This document shows, in pieces, positions 37,758-46,720 of a stretch of DNA of 64,000 bases. Below the pieces are notes generated by a model that saw only the letters and a list, made by a program, of their open reading frames with translations, ran no database searches and was not told where the DNA came from. Each line of letters starts with the position of its first letter. Position 1 is the stretch's first letter. Origin of the DNA: Mycobacterium bohemicum DSM 44277 (GTDB lineage Bacteria; Actinomycetota; Actinomycetes; Mycobacteriales; Mycobacteriaceae); NCBI RefSeq assembly GCF_001053185.1, contig NZ_CSTD01000001.1, forward strand, positions 800,333-864,332, read 5' to 3'. The translations under genes were made by a program, and so were the position numbers.

Positions 37758-38506
37758 TGCCGCGCGGGGAAGCAAGTTTGCCAACTGGTCGCGACGAGGG
37801 CATCCAGGTGTTACGTCGCGCCGCGGCGGCGCTGGACGAGATCGCCGCCGAACCGGGACAGCTGCGCCTGGTCGACGTGGGCGAGCGGCTCGGCCTGGCC
37901 AAGTCGACGGCTCGCCGGCTGCTGGTGGGCCTGGTCGAGGTCGGGTTGGCCAGTGTCGACGCGCAGGGACGGTTCTCGCTGGGCGACCGGCTGCTGGGTT
38001 TGGGGGGCGCCACCGACTCGGCGCAGATCTGCGCGCTCTTCCGGCCGGCGATCGAACAGGTGGCCCGCGCGACGGACGGCGAGACCGTGGACCTGTCGGT
38101 CCTGCGCGGCCGGCGCATGTCGTTCGTCGACCAGATCGAATCGACGCATCGCCTGCGGGCGGTCTCGGCGGTCGGGATGCGATTCCCGCTGGAATCGACC
38201 GCCAACGGGAAGGCGGCGCTCGCGGTCCTCGACGACGCCGAGGCCCTGGCGGTGCTGTCACGATTCGGCCCCGAGGTCGGCGACGGTCTGCGCCGCGAGA
38301 TCGACGTGATCCGCGACACCGGTATGGCTTTCGACCGCGACGAGCACACACCGGGCATTTCCGCGGCAGCCATCGCGCGGCGCGTCGCGGGTGGCGGTGT
38401 CGTCGCGATCTCGGTGCCGGCGCCCAGCGAACGCTTCCGCGCCAAGGAGGGGCTCATCACCGCGGCGCTGCGCGCGGCCGCCGACTCGCCGGCCTGGACG
38501 CGCTGA
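37757..38506 (+). CDS. IclR family transcriptional regulator (Rv1773c-like)
   Basis: A 249-residue regulator. The winged helix-turn-helix spans about 15-80 (LRLVDVGERLGLAKSTARRLL). The C-terminal effector domain starts near 95 and includes MRFPLESTANGKAALAVLDD and the SVPAPSERF strand. IclR proteins bind palindromes as dimers of dimers and sense small carboxylic or aromatic molecules. It is divergent from the oxidase-hydrolase operon, which it very probably controls together with itself through the 37709-37739 palindrome. Confidence 0.9.
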   Translation: MPRGEASLPTGRDEGIQVLRRAAAALDEIAAEPGQLRLVDVGERLGLAKSTARRLLVGLVEVGLASVDAQGRFSLGDRLLGLGGATDSAQICALFRPAIEQVARATDGETVDLSVLRGRRMSFVDQIESTHRLRAVSAVGMRFPLESTANGKAALAVLDDAEALAVLSRFGPEVGDGLRREIDVIRDTGMAFDRDEHTPGISAAAIARRVAGGGVVAISVPAPSERFRAKEGLITAALRAAADSPAWTR

Positions 38507-38531
38507 CTCGGGCGCCGCACCGAGTTGGCTG

Positions 38532-38580
38532 AGTTGGCGCGGCCGCGATACCCCCCAGGAGAATCCCGGCCGCGCCAACT
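38532..38580. terminator. Bidirectional hairpin between iclR and ANTAR genes
   Basis: Perfect 14-bp arms AGTTGGCGCGGCCG (38532-38545) and CGGCCGCGCCAACT (38567-38580), 21-base loop, no U-tract. It lies between convergent genes and touches the ANTAR stop codon. Confidence 0.7.
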
Positions 38581-38864
38581 TAGCGGCTCATGGCGGCCTT
38601 GCCGAACAGCGGGCCCCACTCGCGGCGGGCCGCGGACTGCGCGTCGAGGAAGCTGGGCGTCTTCTCGCCGTCGCCCGCCAGGTGCACGAGCGCCCAGGCC
38701 ATCGCGAAGACGGGCACCTTGTGCCGGATTGCGGCGCCGTGCAATTCGTTGAAGGCGGCCTCCGAGGGGCAGCGGCGAAGGCCGATGAGAATGCCCCGCG
38801 CGGTGTCGAGGATGCGACCGGAGTGTGGTCCACTCGAATGGGCGGGAATCCAGTTGGCCATCAT
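38580..38864 (-). CDS. Small stand-alone ANTAR domain protein
   Basis: A 94-residue protein. Residues about 18-60 (RILDTARGILIGLRRCPSEA, then AFNELHGAAIRHKVPVFAMAWALV) match the three-helix ANTAR domain that binds paired RNA hairpins to stop early termination. There is no attached GAF, PAS or receiver domain, so any signal must come from another protein or from expression level. AGGAGG lies 10 bases before the ATG at 38864. Confidence 0.7.
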   Translation of the reverse strand: MMANWIPAHSSGPHSGRILDTARGILIGLRRCPSEAAFNELHGAAIRHKVPVFAMAWALVHLAGDGEKTPSFLDAQSAARREWGPLFGKAAMSR

Positions 38865-39182
38865 GCTGTGGTTACCTCCTGTTGCGCCCCAGCGAAGTCC
38901 GCCGCCCGATAGCGGAAGAGGAGTCCCCTACATTTACGCGTCGTCGCGGCTGAAAGATCCTCAAAAAAGGCGCTTCGTGCAATGATTTGCCGAACTCGCG
39001 CCGCGTGCTAGCCCATGGGCCCATATCGATACGGGCTTGTGATCGTTTCGGAATCGCCCGTGAGCCCACGCCCAGGGCCCTCGAGACATGAACGGCTGCG
39101 CCACATATCGGCGTGTTGTCGCAGACGTTGCCGTGTCGCGGCGCCGCGTCGCCAGGGCGGGCGATCCGCCGCCCGGATCCAA
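38865..39182. other. 318-bp intergenic region, ANTAR promoter side
   Basis: No gene seen. It contains the ANTAR promoter (minus) and the 3' flank of the WS/DGAT gene. An A-run (CTCAAAAAAGG) near 38960 and a short AT-rich patch near 38930 are the only departures from GC-rich spacer. Confidence 0.4.
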
Positions 39183-40586
39183 TCAGCTTGCCAGCGAGAG
39201 GATTTCGTCGAAACCCGCGACCAGCGCGGCATGGAAGACGTCGAAGTCGGGTATCGCCGTGGTGTCGACGTTGACGCCCAGCGCGCAGGTGTCGACGTAG
39301 GTGAGCAGCGTGACGTTGACGGCCGCGCCGATGGTGGGACCGAAGGCGTATTGGGCGCGGACGGGGGCACCGCCCAGGTAGACGGGCACCGGGACCCCCG
39401 GCACGTCGCTGGCCAGAAAGTCGACGTGGCGCAGGACCGAGCCGATGTACCACCGCGGCATGAGGTTCAGCGCCGCCGCGATCAGCTGGGTGTAGGGCAG
39501 CGACTGTTCGTCGCGCACGGCGCCCGTGCGCTGATGCACGGCCCGGATCCGCGCCGCCGGGTCGGCCTCCCCGACGGGCACGTCGAACCGCATCAGGGTG
39601 ATCCGGTTGCCGCCCATGTCGTCGGCGTTGGTCCGCAGGCTGATCGGCATCGTCAGGTGCAGGTCCCCCACGGCGACGCCGTGCTTCTCGTGATAGAGGC
39701 GCAGCCCGCCGGCCACCCCGGCGACGAACGCGTCGTTGAGCGCACCGCCACACCGGTGCGCCGCCTCCCGCAGCAGCGGCATCGGCACCTCGTGCACGCC
39801 GAGCCGCCGGGTCAGGCCCCGCTCGGTCACCAACGGCGACCCGGGCCGGTTGATCGGGCGAACCGTCCGGTAGACCGACGCCGCCGTGGCCGCCGCCGAG
39901 CGGGCCGTCGCGGTCTCGCTCCCAAAGACGCCGTCGCCGAAGGAAATTCGCTCCAGGCCTCCGGTGCGCAGGTCGTGTTTGACCAACCCGTCGAAGAGGA
40001 ACCAGCCGGGCTTGCCGGTCGCGGCGTAGGCGTCGTACCGCCACGTGTCGCGGTACCCGCTGAACGTGGACGAACCCGGCACCCGCGGCTCGGCCGGCAG
40101 GGACTCGTGGCCGTGGGAGTCCGCGGAGAGGCTGAACAGGTTCATCGCGATCTGCACGCCCCCGACGCCGTCGGTGAGAGCGTGGTGGAACTTGCAGATC
40201 ATCGCCGCACCGCCGTTGTCCAGGCCGGTGACCACGGTGGTCTCCCAGAGCGCCCGGGCCCGGTCGAAATCCTGCATCTCGGCAACCCGGGCCATTTCGA
40301 GCACGGCGTCGAGGGTGCCGGGCGCGGGGGCGGCCGCGCGCCGCACGTGGTAGTCGAGCTCGAAGCCGCGGTAATACTCCCAGCGGGGCGGGGCCGGCGC
40401 CGGCGACTGCACCACGCGCTGCCGAAACATCGGCAGCTTGCGGCTGATCAGGTCGAAGCGTTCGCGGACCTCGTCAAAGTCCGGCGGCCCGTCGAGCAGC
40501 ACCACGCTGACCACGGTGGACCGCAATCGCGGATCGGTTTCCATCGCCCAGGTGAAGGCGTCGCTCGCACGCATGAATGCAGTCAT
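39183..40586 (-). CDS. WS/DGAT family O-acyltransferase (triacylglycerol/wax ester synthase)
   Basis: A 467-residue protein. It opens MTAFMRASDAFTWAMETDP as WS/DGAT enzymes do. The active-site HHxxxDG is present as FHHALTDGVGG near residue 138. The second conserved block NDAFVAGVAGGLRLYHE lies near 275 and PLPYTQL-like SLPYTQL near 370. It joins acyl-CoA to diacylglycerol or a long-chain alcohol to form storage lipid, at the inner membrane or lipid droplets. A DosR-like box 64 bp upstream fits a role in hypoxic lipid storage. Confidence 0.88.
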   Translation of the reverse strand: MTAFMRASDAFTWAMETDPRLRSTVVSVVLLDGPPDFDEVRERFDLISRKLPMFRQRVVQSPAPAPPRWEYYRGFELDYHVRRAAAPAPGTLDAVLEMARVAEMQDFDRARALWETTVVTGLDNGGAAMICKFHHALTDGVGGVQIAMNLFSLSADSHGHESLPAEPRVPGSSTFSGYRDTWRYDAYAATGKPGWFLFDGLVKHDLRTGGLERISFGDGVFGSETATARSAAATAASVYRTVRPINRPGSPLVTERGLTRRLGVHEVPMPLLREAAHRCGGALNDAFVAGVAGGLRLYHEKHGVAVGDLHLTMPISLRTNADDMGGNRITLMRFDVPVGEADPAARIRAVHQRTGAVRDEQSLPYTQLIAAALNLMPRWYIGSVLRHVDFLASDVPGVPVPVYLGGAPVRAQYAFGPTIGAAVNVTLLTYVDTCALGVNVDTTAIPDFDVFHAALVAGFDEILSLAS

Positions 40587-40649
40587 CAGTCGCTCCCGGC
40601 CTCAACCTACGGCCGCAGGCGGCAAAGGTCAGCAGGTTATTGCCAGACA

Positions 40650-40663
40650 AGGACTTTGGTCCC
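40650..40663. promoter_or_regulatory. DosR-like box upstream of the WS/DGAT gene
   Basis: AGGACTTTGGTCCC matches the DosR (DevR) consensus GGGACTTTNGNCCC at every fixed position except the first. Its core GGAC-TTTG-GTCC is palindromic. It is 64 bp upstream of the ATG at 40586, a usual distance for DosR activation. This is a motif call only. Confidence 0.5.
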
Positions 40664-40699
40664 CCGGGATAGTGCCATTCGGCGCCGGGCCGGCCCCAC

Positions 40700-41065
40700 T
40701 TACTCGCGCGACGTCGCGGCGTCGGCGAATTCGCAGAGGGCCGCGTACGCGCGTGCGCCGTAGATGGTGGCCGGTCCGCCGTGCATGAGGAAGGTGACGC
40801 CGATCGCCTCGGCGGCCTCCTCCCGGGTGGCGCCCGCCAGCGCCGCGCCCTTGGCGTGCGACGCGATGCATCCGTCACACCCCTCGACGACCCCGATCGA
40901 CAGCGCGATGAGTTCCTTGAACTTCCGGCTCAGCGCGCCGTCGGCCAGGGCGGCGCCGCTCAGTTCGGCGAAGCCCTTGTAGACGTCCGGGATCTGCTTG
41001 CGCAGCTCGCGGTGCTGGGGCAGCAGGTCGGCGAGGACCTCGTGATGGTGCTGGTGGTGCGACAT
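40700..41065 (-). CDS. Carboxymuconolactone decarboxylase/AhpD-like protein
   Basis: A 121-residue all-helical CMD-domain protein with the redox motif EGCDGCIASHAKGA (CxxC plus His) near residue 62, as in AhpD-like peroxide-reducing proteins. A His-rich start (MSHHQHHHE) could bind metal. It starts 7 bp after the DUF302 stop and is third in the operon with the CsoR-family repressor. The operon as a whole suggests thiol or sulfur stress. Confidence 0.8.
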   Translation of the reverse strand: MSHHQHHHEVLADLLPQHRELRKQIPDVYKGFAELSGAALADGALSRKFKELIALSIGVVEGCDGCIASHAKGAALAGATREEAAEAIGVTFLMHGGPATIYGARAYAALCEFADAATSRE

Positions 41066-41072
41066 GGCTCGA

Positions 41073-41495
41073 CTACTCTCCCGCGCCGACGGGCGCGGTG
41101 CGGCTGAGCGAGGCGATGGCGGCCTGCAGCTTGGCGGTCACTTCCTCGGAGACCGGGCGCAGCGCGGGCTCCCCGGTGACCTCCACGAGCATCGCGGGGT
41201 TCATCGCCTCGACCAGAACCGTGCCGTCGTGGTCGGGGTCGGCGCGCACGACGACGTTGCACGGCAACAGCAACCCGATCTGGCGGTTCGCGTCGATCGC
41301 GCGGTGCGCCAGCGGCGGGTTGCAGGCGCCGAGGATCAGGTAGTCCTCCATGTCGTGGCCGAGCTTGGCCTTCAGCGTGGCCTGCACGTCGATTTCGGTC
41401 AGCACGCCGAAACCCTGGGCCGCGAGCGCCTCGCGGGTCCGCACGACGGCGTCGTCGAACGATGTGTGCAGCGCGGTCGAGATTCCGAGGTCCAT
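41073..41495 (-). CDS. DUF302 domain protein
   Basis: A 140-residue DUF302 protein (MDLGISTALHTSFDDAVVRTREALAAQGFGVLTEIDV). DUF302 is a small alpha-beta fold of unknown function, often encoded with metal- or sulfur-responsive genes. It has ILGACNPPLAH near residue 58 and LPCNVVVR near 78, both Cys commonly conserved. It is the second gene of the operon, 38 bp after the repressor. Confidence 0.82.
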   Translation of the reverse strand: MDLGISTALHTSFDDAVVRTREALAAQGFGVLTEIDVQATLKAKLGHDMEDYLILGACNPPLAHRAIDANRQIGLLLPCNVVVRADPDHDGTVLVEAMNPAMLVEVTGEPALRPVSEEVTAKLQAAIASLSRTAPVGAGE

Positions 41496-41533
41496 GTCTG
41501 TGTCTCCTTGTGGTCCGTGGTTTGTGTGGCCGC

Positions 41534-42120
<587 letters not shown>

Positions 42121-42147
42121 CGGCCAAGCGCGGCGTCCGCACCGGCG

Positions 42148-43380
42148 TCACAGGATCGCCCCGAGGTCCTTCGCCGCCGCGATGTCGTCCCATTCGACGC
42201 CGAGCTCCAGCAGGATTTCCTCGGTGTGCTGGCCGTGCTCGGGGGCCCGAGCCGGTCCCGGCGGAGTCTCGTCGAATTGAACGGGCGCGGCGACGATCCG
42301 GTATTTCTCGCCGTGGTCATCGACGTTGGTCACCACGTAGCCGTTGGGTGCGACCTGGGGGTCGTTCAGGGTCTCCCGCGGCGTCGCCAGCGCGCCCCAC
42401 ACCCCCGGTTCGTCTTCGAGCACCTTCTGCCAGTGCGCCAGGTCGTGGGCGGCGAAGGCATTGTTGAAGATCTCGGTGGCCGCGCCCGCGTTGGCGATCA
42501 GGTTGCTCGACGGCACGAATCGCTCGTCGGTGGCCAGCTCCGGCAGTCCCATGCGCCGGCAGAAGTCCGCCCAGAACTTGTCGGGCTGCAGGAACACCAG
42601 CTGTATCCACCTGCCGTCCCTGGTCTTGTACCGGTTGACCAGGGGGTTGATGGCCAATCCGGGCGGTGCGCCCGGGATCCCGTCGATGTCGAAGAAGTCG
42701 GCCGCGCAGATCGACGGCGCGATCGCCCACATCGCCTGGGCCAGCAGCGAGGAATCGACGATAGTGGGTTCGCCGGTGCGTTCGCGGTGGAACAGCGCCG
42801 CGCACACGCCGCCGGCGAGCGTCGCCCCGCCCTGGAGGTCCCCGAAGCCCGGACCCTGGACGGCGGGCGTGTCCGATCCGAACGGCGTCAGGGTGTAGGC
42901 GACGCCGCCGCGCGCGAAATAGGTGGCGGCGTCGAACCCGCCCCGGTCCCGGTCCGGGCCACGCACCCCGAGCCCGGTCCCCCTCGCGATGATGATGCGG
43001 GGGTTGAACGCGCGGATGTCGTCGACGGTCAGCCGTGCCCGCTCCAGCGCGCCGGGCAGCCAATTCGTCAGGAACACATCGGCACTGGCCAGCAGGCGGC
43101 CGAACAACTCGCGCCCCCGCTCGGACTTGATGTCGACCGCGATGCTGCGCTTGCCGCGGTTGCCCAGTTCGAGGATGAAGTCAGCGTCGGGACGGGCCGC
43201 CGCGCGGGTGAAGCCGCCGACGACCAGGGCGCGTCCGGGGTCACCCGAGGCGACGCCCTCGACCTTGATCACGTCGGCTCCCCAGTCCGCCAGCGCGGCG
43301 CCGGCCGAGGGCACGTAGGTCCACGACGCCAACTCGACAACCCGGACACCTGCAAGGACGCCACCGCTCGTGCCTGCCAT
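42148..43380 (-). CDS. Class III (CaiB/BaiF) CoA-transferase
   Basis: A 410-residue family III CoA-transferase. The N-terminal domain has VVELASWTYVPSAGAALADWGADVIKVE, and the catalytic Asp is probably in the DADFILELGNRGKRSIAVDI stretch near residues 60-80. The C-terminus ends TEEILLELGVEWDDIAAAKD as usual. It moves CoA between acids, here perhaps activating the substrate of the neighbouring catabolic cluster. ATG 43380 follows AGGGGG. It is divergent from the SDR at 43585. Confidence 0.88.
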   Translation of the reverse strand: MAGTSGGVLAGVRVVELASWTYVPSAGAALADWGADVIKVEGVASGDPGRALVVGGFTRAAARPDADFILELGNRGKRSIAVDIKSERGRELFGRLLASADVFLTNWLPGALERARLTVDDIRAFNPRIIIARGTGLGVRGPDRDRGGFDAATYFARGGVAYTLTPFGSDTPAVQGPGFGDLQGGATLAGGVCAALFHRERTGEPTIVDSSLLAQAMWAIAPSICAADFFDIDGIPGAPPGLAINPLVNRYKTRDGRWIQLVFLQPDKFWADFCRRMGLPELATDERFVPSSNLIANAGAATEIFNNAFAAHDLAHWQKVLEDEPGVWGALATPRETLNDPQVAPNGYVVTNVDDHGEKYRIVAAPVQFDETPPGPARAPEHGQHTEEILLELGVEWDDIAAAKDLGAIL

Positions 43381-43584
43381 CGCCAACCCCCTGGGGCCGT
43401 TCCATTGTCCTTGCTATTTTAGATATTCTAGCTACTGTAGGGGATACCGATAGCCCGGCAGGTTTTCCGCGGAAGCGATGCGATGGAGCCGACCGTTGGA
43501 CAGAGTTGACCCGCGACGCGGTGAGCGAATCCGCCTGCGCTGCAACGTAGTCCGACCCCGTCACGGCATGATGAAGGGCCGACG
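43381..43584. promoter_or_regulatory. Divergent promoter region of the catabolic cluster
   Basis: The 204 bp between the CoA-transferase and SDR starts contain an AT-rich core at 43415-43440. It has a TAGA-TAT-TCTA palindrome (43420-43430), a minus-strand -10 candidate TAAAAT (plus 43416-43421) and a plus-strand candidate TATTCT (43424-43429). The two promoters overlap, so one regulator at the palindrome could control both. Confidence 0.5.
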
Positions 43585-44448
43585 ATGGGCAGGGTGACCG
43601 GCAAGGTGGCCGTGATCAGCGGGGCGGCGCGCGGCCAGGGGCGTTCCCACGCGCGGATGCTCGCCGCCGAAGGCGCCGACATCATCGCCGTGGACCTCTG
43701 CGCCGACATCGAGACCAACAAGTACCCCCTGGCCCGGCCGGAGGACCTCGACGAGACCGCCCGGCTCGTCGAGAAGGAAGGGCAGCGGGCCTACACGGCG
43801 ATCGCCGACGTCCGGGACCGCGTCGCCCTGGCCGCGGCCCTCGATGCGGGCGTGGCCGAGTTCGGCCACCTCGACATCGTGGTCGCCAACGCGGGCATCT
43901 GCCCTCTGACCGCCGGCCTGCCGCCGCAAGCCTTCGCCGACGCGGTGGACGTGGACCTCGTCGGCGTGCTCAACCTGGTGCACGCCGGCCTCAAGCATCT
44001 GCAGGCCGGCGCGTCGATCATCGTGATCGGGTCCAACGCGGCCTTCATGTCGTCGATGAACACCAGCGGCATCGACGGCGGCCCGGGCGGCGCCGGCTAC
44101 GCTTTCGCGAAAATCGCTGCGGCACACTACGTTAACGACTTCGCCCTCGCGCTGGCCCCGTTCTCCATCCGGATGAACGCGGTGCACCCGACCAACGTCA
44201 ACACCGACATGCTGCACAGCGAACCGATGTACCGCGCGTTTCGGCCGGACCTCAAAGACCCGACCCGCGCCGACGCCGAGCCGATCTTCCCGCTGGTGCA
44301 GGCGATGCCGGTCCCCTACGTCGAGCCGGAGGACATCAGCGAGGCGGTGCTGTTCCTGGCCTCGGATGCCGCACGCTACATCACCGGCCAGCAGTTGCGC
44401 GTCGACGCCGGCGGCTTCCTCAAGGTCAAGCCCTGGTCGGGTGCATGA
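43585..44448 (+). CDS. Mycofactocin-coupled SDR family oxidoreductase
   Basis: A 287-residue short-chain dehydrogenase. Nucleotide motif SGAARGQGRSHA, then VDLCADIETNKYPLARPEDLDETARLVE, the insert that marks mycofactocin-dependent SDRs (TIGR03971 type), whose NAD is not exchangeable. NAG motif VANAGI. Catalytic Ser in IGSNAAF region and YAFAK (Tyr-x3-Lys). It oxidises an alcohol and passes electrons to mycofactocin. First gene of the plus-strand run; the next starts 34 bp after it. Confidence 0.9.
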   Translation: MGRVTGKVAVISGAARGQGRSHARMLAAEGADIIAVDLCADIETNKYPLARPEDLDETARLVEKEGQRAYTAIADVRDRVALAAALDAGVAEFGHLDIVVANAGICPLTAGLPPQAFADAVDVDLVGVLNLVHAGLKHLQAGASIIVIGSNAAFMSSMNTSGIDGGPGGAGYAFAKIAAAHYVNDFALALAPFSIRMNAVHPTNVNTDMLHSEPMYRAFRPDLKDPTRADAEPIFPLVQAMPVPYVEPEDISEAVLFLASDAARYITGQQLRVDAGGFLKVKPWSGA

Positions 44449-44482
44449 ATCACGTTGTCGTGCAACGAAGCGGAGGGAATCG

Positions 44483-45469
44483 GTGAGCGGCGGCGATGAC
44501 GCGGGCGTCGAGCGTCGCCTCTACGAACTGATGGTGCTCATGAAAGCGGCCGACGACCGGCTGTCCAAGGGCATCGGCACCGGCGAGTTCCTGTGCGTCT
44601 ACTGGCCGTCCCGCGGCCAGGAGGCCATCGCCGCCGCGATCGGCGTGACGCTGCGGCCCGACGACCAATTGGTGACGACCTATCGCGGGCTGCACGACCT
44701 CATCGGCAAGGGCGTTCCGCTGGAAGAGATCTACGGCGAGATGATGGGCCGCACCGTGGGGGCGAGCCGTGGCAAGGGCGGCACCATGCACATCGCCAAT
44801 CCGGACAAGGGGGTGATGTTGTCGACCGGGATCGTGGGCGCCGGCCCACCCGTGGCCGTCGGGCTGGCGATGGCCGCCCAACGCAAGGGCCTCGACCGCG
44901 TCACGGTCGTCAGCTTCGGCGACGGCGCCACCAACACCGGATCGTTCCACGAGGCGGCGAACATGGCGGCGCTGTGGGACCTGCCGATGGTGTTCGTCTG
45001 CCAGAACAACCTCTATGCCGAGATGACCCCGACATCGGACACCATGAAAATCGAGCGCGTCGCCGACCGCGCGGCGGGCTATGGCATGCCGGGCGTGCGC
45101 GTCGACGGCAACGACCCGCTGGCCGTGCGGTCGGCGCTCGAAGACGCGCTGCGCCGGGCCCGCGCCGGAGGCGGCCCAACCCTTTTGGAGTGCGTCACGT
45201 TCCGGTTCCGGGGCCACTACTTCGGAGACCGGATGACCTACATCCCCAAAGAGCAACTGGCGGAGGCGATCGCGGCCGACCCGGTGCCGCGGTTCCGCGG
45301 CCACCTGACCGACACCGGCCTCTGCGGCCCCGACGAGCTCGACCTCATCGAACAGCGGGCGCTCGCCACGGTGGAAGACGCCCTGGCCACCGTGATGAAC
45401 GCCGAGGCGCCGTCGATCGGCGAACTCGACCGCGACGTGTACGCCAACCCCATCGCCTTTCCGGTGTGA
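44483..45469 (+). CDS. 2-oxoacid/acetoin dehydrogenase E1 component, alpha subunit
   Basis: A 328-residue thiamine diphosphate enzyme subunit. The ThDP motif is GDGATNTGSFHEAANMAALW to CQNN near residues 150-180 (GDG-x24-27-NN). RGKGGTMHI and RTVGASRG are typical of acetoin-type E1 alpha. GTG 44483 follows GGAGGG. It overlaps no gene but E1 beta starts 3 bp after. The usual targets are acetoin or branched 2-oxoacids; the real substrate is unknown. Confidence 0.88.
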   Translation: MSGGDDAGVERRLYELMVLMKAADDRLSKGIGTGEFLCVYWPSRGQEAIAAAIGVTLRPDDQLVTTYRGLHDLIGKGVPLEEIYGEMMGRTVGASRGKGGTMHIANPDKGVMLSTGIVGAGPPVAVGLAMAAQRKGLDRVTVVSFGDGATNTGSFHEAANMAALWDLPMVFVCQNNLYAEMTPTSDTMKIERVADRAAGYGMPGVRVDGNDPLAVRSALEDALRRARAGGGPTLLECVTFRFRGHYFGDRMTYIPKEQLAEAIAADPVPRFRGHLTDTGLCGPDELDLIEQRALATVEDALATVMNAEAPSIGELDRDVYANPIAFPV

Positions 45470-45472
45470 GCC

Positions 45473-46474
45473 GTGGACGACGTCAAAGAGATGACGATGC
45501 GCGAGGCGCTGAACCTCGCTCTGGATCAGGCGCTGGCCGCCGACGACCGGGTGTTCCTGCTGGGCGAGGACATCGCCGACCCGGGCGCGTCCGGGCCGAC
45601 CGCCGGGCTGTCGACGAAGTACGGTCACGAACGGGTGCTGGACACCCCGATCTCGGAGGCCGCCATCCTGGGCGCGGCGATCGGCGCCGCCATCGACGGC
45701 CTGCTGCCGGTGGCCGAGATCATGATCATGGACTTCATCGGCATCGCCGCCGACCAATTGATCAACAACGCCGCCAAGCTGCGGTTCATGACCGCCGGGC
45801 GCACGTCGGCGCCGATCACCGTCCGCACCCAGGTGTATGCCGGATTGGCAACGGGGGCAACGCATTCGCAGAGCCTCGAGGCGTGGTTCATGCACATCCC
45901 GGGGATGAAGGTGATCGTGCCCTCGACGCCCCGCGACGGCAAAGGGCTGCTGACCGCGGCGATCTTCGACGAGGACCCGTGCCTGTTCGTCGAGACCATC
46001 CGGCTGCAGGGCAGGAAGGGACCCGTTCCCCTCGACCCGGGTTTCTCGATTCCGCTGGGGCGGGCCGACATCAAGCGGCCCGGCACCGACGTGAGCTTGA
46101 TCAGCTTCGGGCGCTGCGTGCACGAGGCGCTCGCCGCGGCTGCGACACTGCAGGAGCAGGGGATCAGCGCCGAGGTCCTCGACCTGCGCACGCTGGTGCC
46201 CCTGGACGTCGAGACCATCGTCGGATCCGTCCGCCGCACCCGGCGCGCGGTGATCGCCCACGACGCGGTGCAATTCGCGGGCCCGGGCGCCGAGGTCGCC
46301 GCGATCCTGCACGCCGAGCTGTTCGGGGAGCTGGCCGCGCCCGTCGAGCGCGTCGCCGCCCGATTCGTGCCCAACCCGGCCGCCGCCACGCTGGAGGCGC
46401 ACATGTATCCGTCGCCGGCGAGCATCGTGGCGGCGGCGCAGCGGACCCTGCACCGGGCGGGAGTCCATGGCTGA
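45473..46474 (+). CDS. 2-oxoacid/acetoin dehydrogenase E1 component, beta subunit
   Basis: A 333-residue transketolase-type beta subunit from GTG 45473. It shows MTMREALNLALDQALAADDRVFLLGEDIAD, the conserved DTPISEAAILGAAIGAA, and GLATGATHSQSLEAWFMHIPGMKV. The C-terminal domain ends with SPASIVAAAQR. It forms an alpha2-beta2 tetramer with the product of 44483. The lipoyl gene overlaps its 3' end by 8 bp. Confidence 0.9.
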   Translation: MDDVKEMTMREALNLALDQALAADDRVFLLGEDIADPGASGPTAGLSTKYGHERVLDTPISEAAILGAAIGAAIDGLLPVAEIMIMDFIGIAADQLINNAAKLRFMTAGRTSAPITVRTQVYAGLATGATHSQSLEAWFMHIPGMKVIVPSTPRDGKGLLTAAIFDEDPCLFVETIRLQGRKGPVPLDPGFSIPLGRADIKRPGTDVSLISFGRCVHEALAAAATLQEQGISAEVLDLRTLVPLDVETIVGSVRRTRRAVIAHDAVQFAGPGAEVAAILHAELFGELAAPVERVAARFVPNPAAATLEAHMYPSPASIVAAAQRTLHRAGVHG

Positions 46475-46706
46475 CTTCGTCATTCGCATTCCGCGGGTAT
46501 CGGTGGCCGTGTCGGAAGCCGAGCTGACCGGTCTGCTCGTCGAGGCCGGCCGGCACGTTCAGGCGGGCACCCCCATCTACGTGATCGCCACCGAGAAAGT
46601 GGAACAGGAGATCGAGGCCGGGGCGTCGGGCACCGTGCACTGGACCGGCCGGGTCGGCACCGTTTACGACATCGGCGCCGAAATCGGCGTCATCACTTCC
46701 GGATAG
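46467..46706 (+). CDS. Free-standing lipoyl (biotinyl/lipoyl) domain protein
   Basis: A 79-residue protein that is just one lipoyl domain: MADFVIRIPRVSVAVSEAEL, then the hairpin with ATEKVEQEIEA, Lys44 being the attachment lysine. Ordinary E2 proteins carry this domain ahead of a 230-residue acyltransferase core, which is absent here and nowhere in the window. The domain may act as a mobile carrier like glycine-cleavage H protein, or lend lipoyl groups to an E2/E3 encoded elsewhere. It overlaps E1 beta by 8 bp and lies 14 bp before the hydratase. Confidence 0.85.
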   Translation: MADFVIRIPRVSVAVSEAELTGLLVEAGRHVQAGTPIYVIATEKVEQEIEAGASGTVHWTGRVGTVYDIGAEIGVITSG

Positions 46707-46720
46707 CGAAAGGTACGCGC

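Noticed and set aside
36351..38351. Long minus-strand open frame extending the PhlG-type gene upstream to 938 residues
   Set aside because: The extension is Arg/Pro/Gly-rich shadow of the FAD oxidase and IclR genes; the conserved protein starts at 36350.
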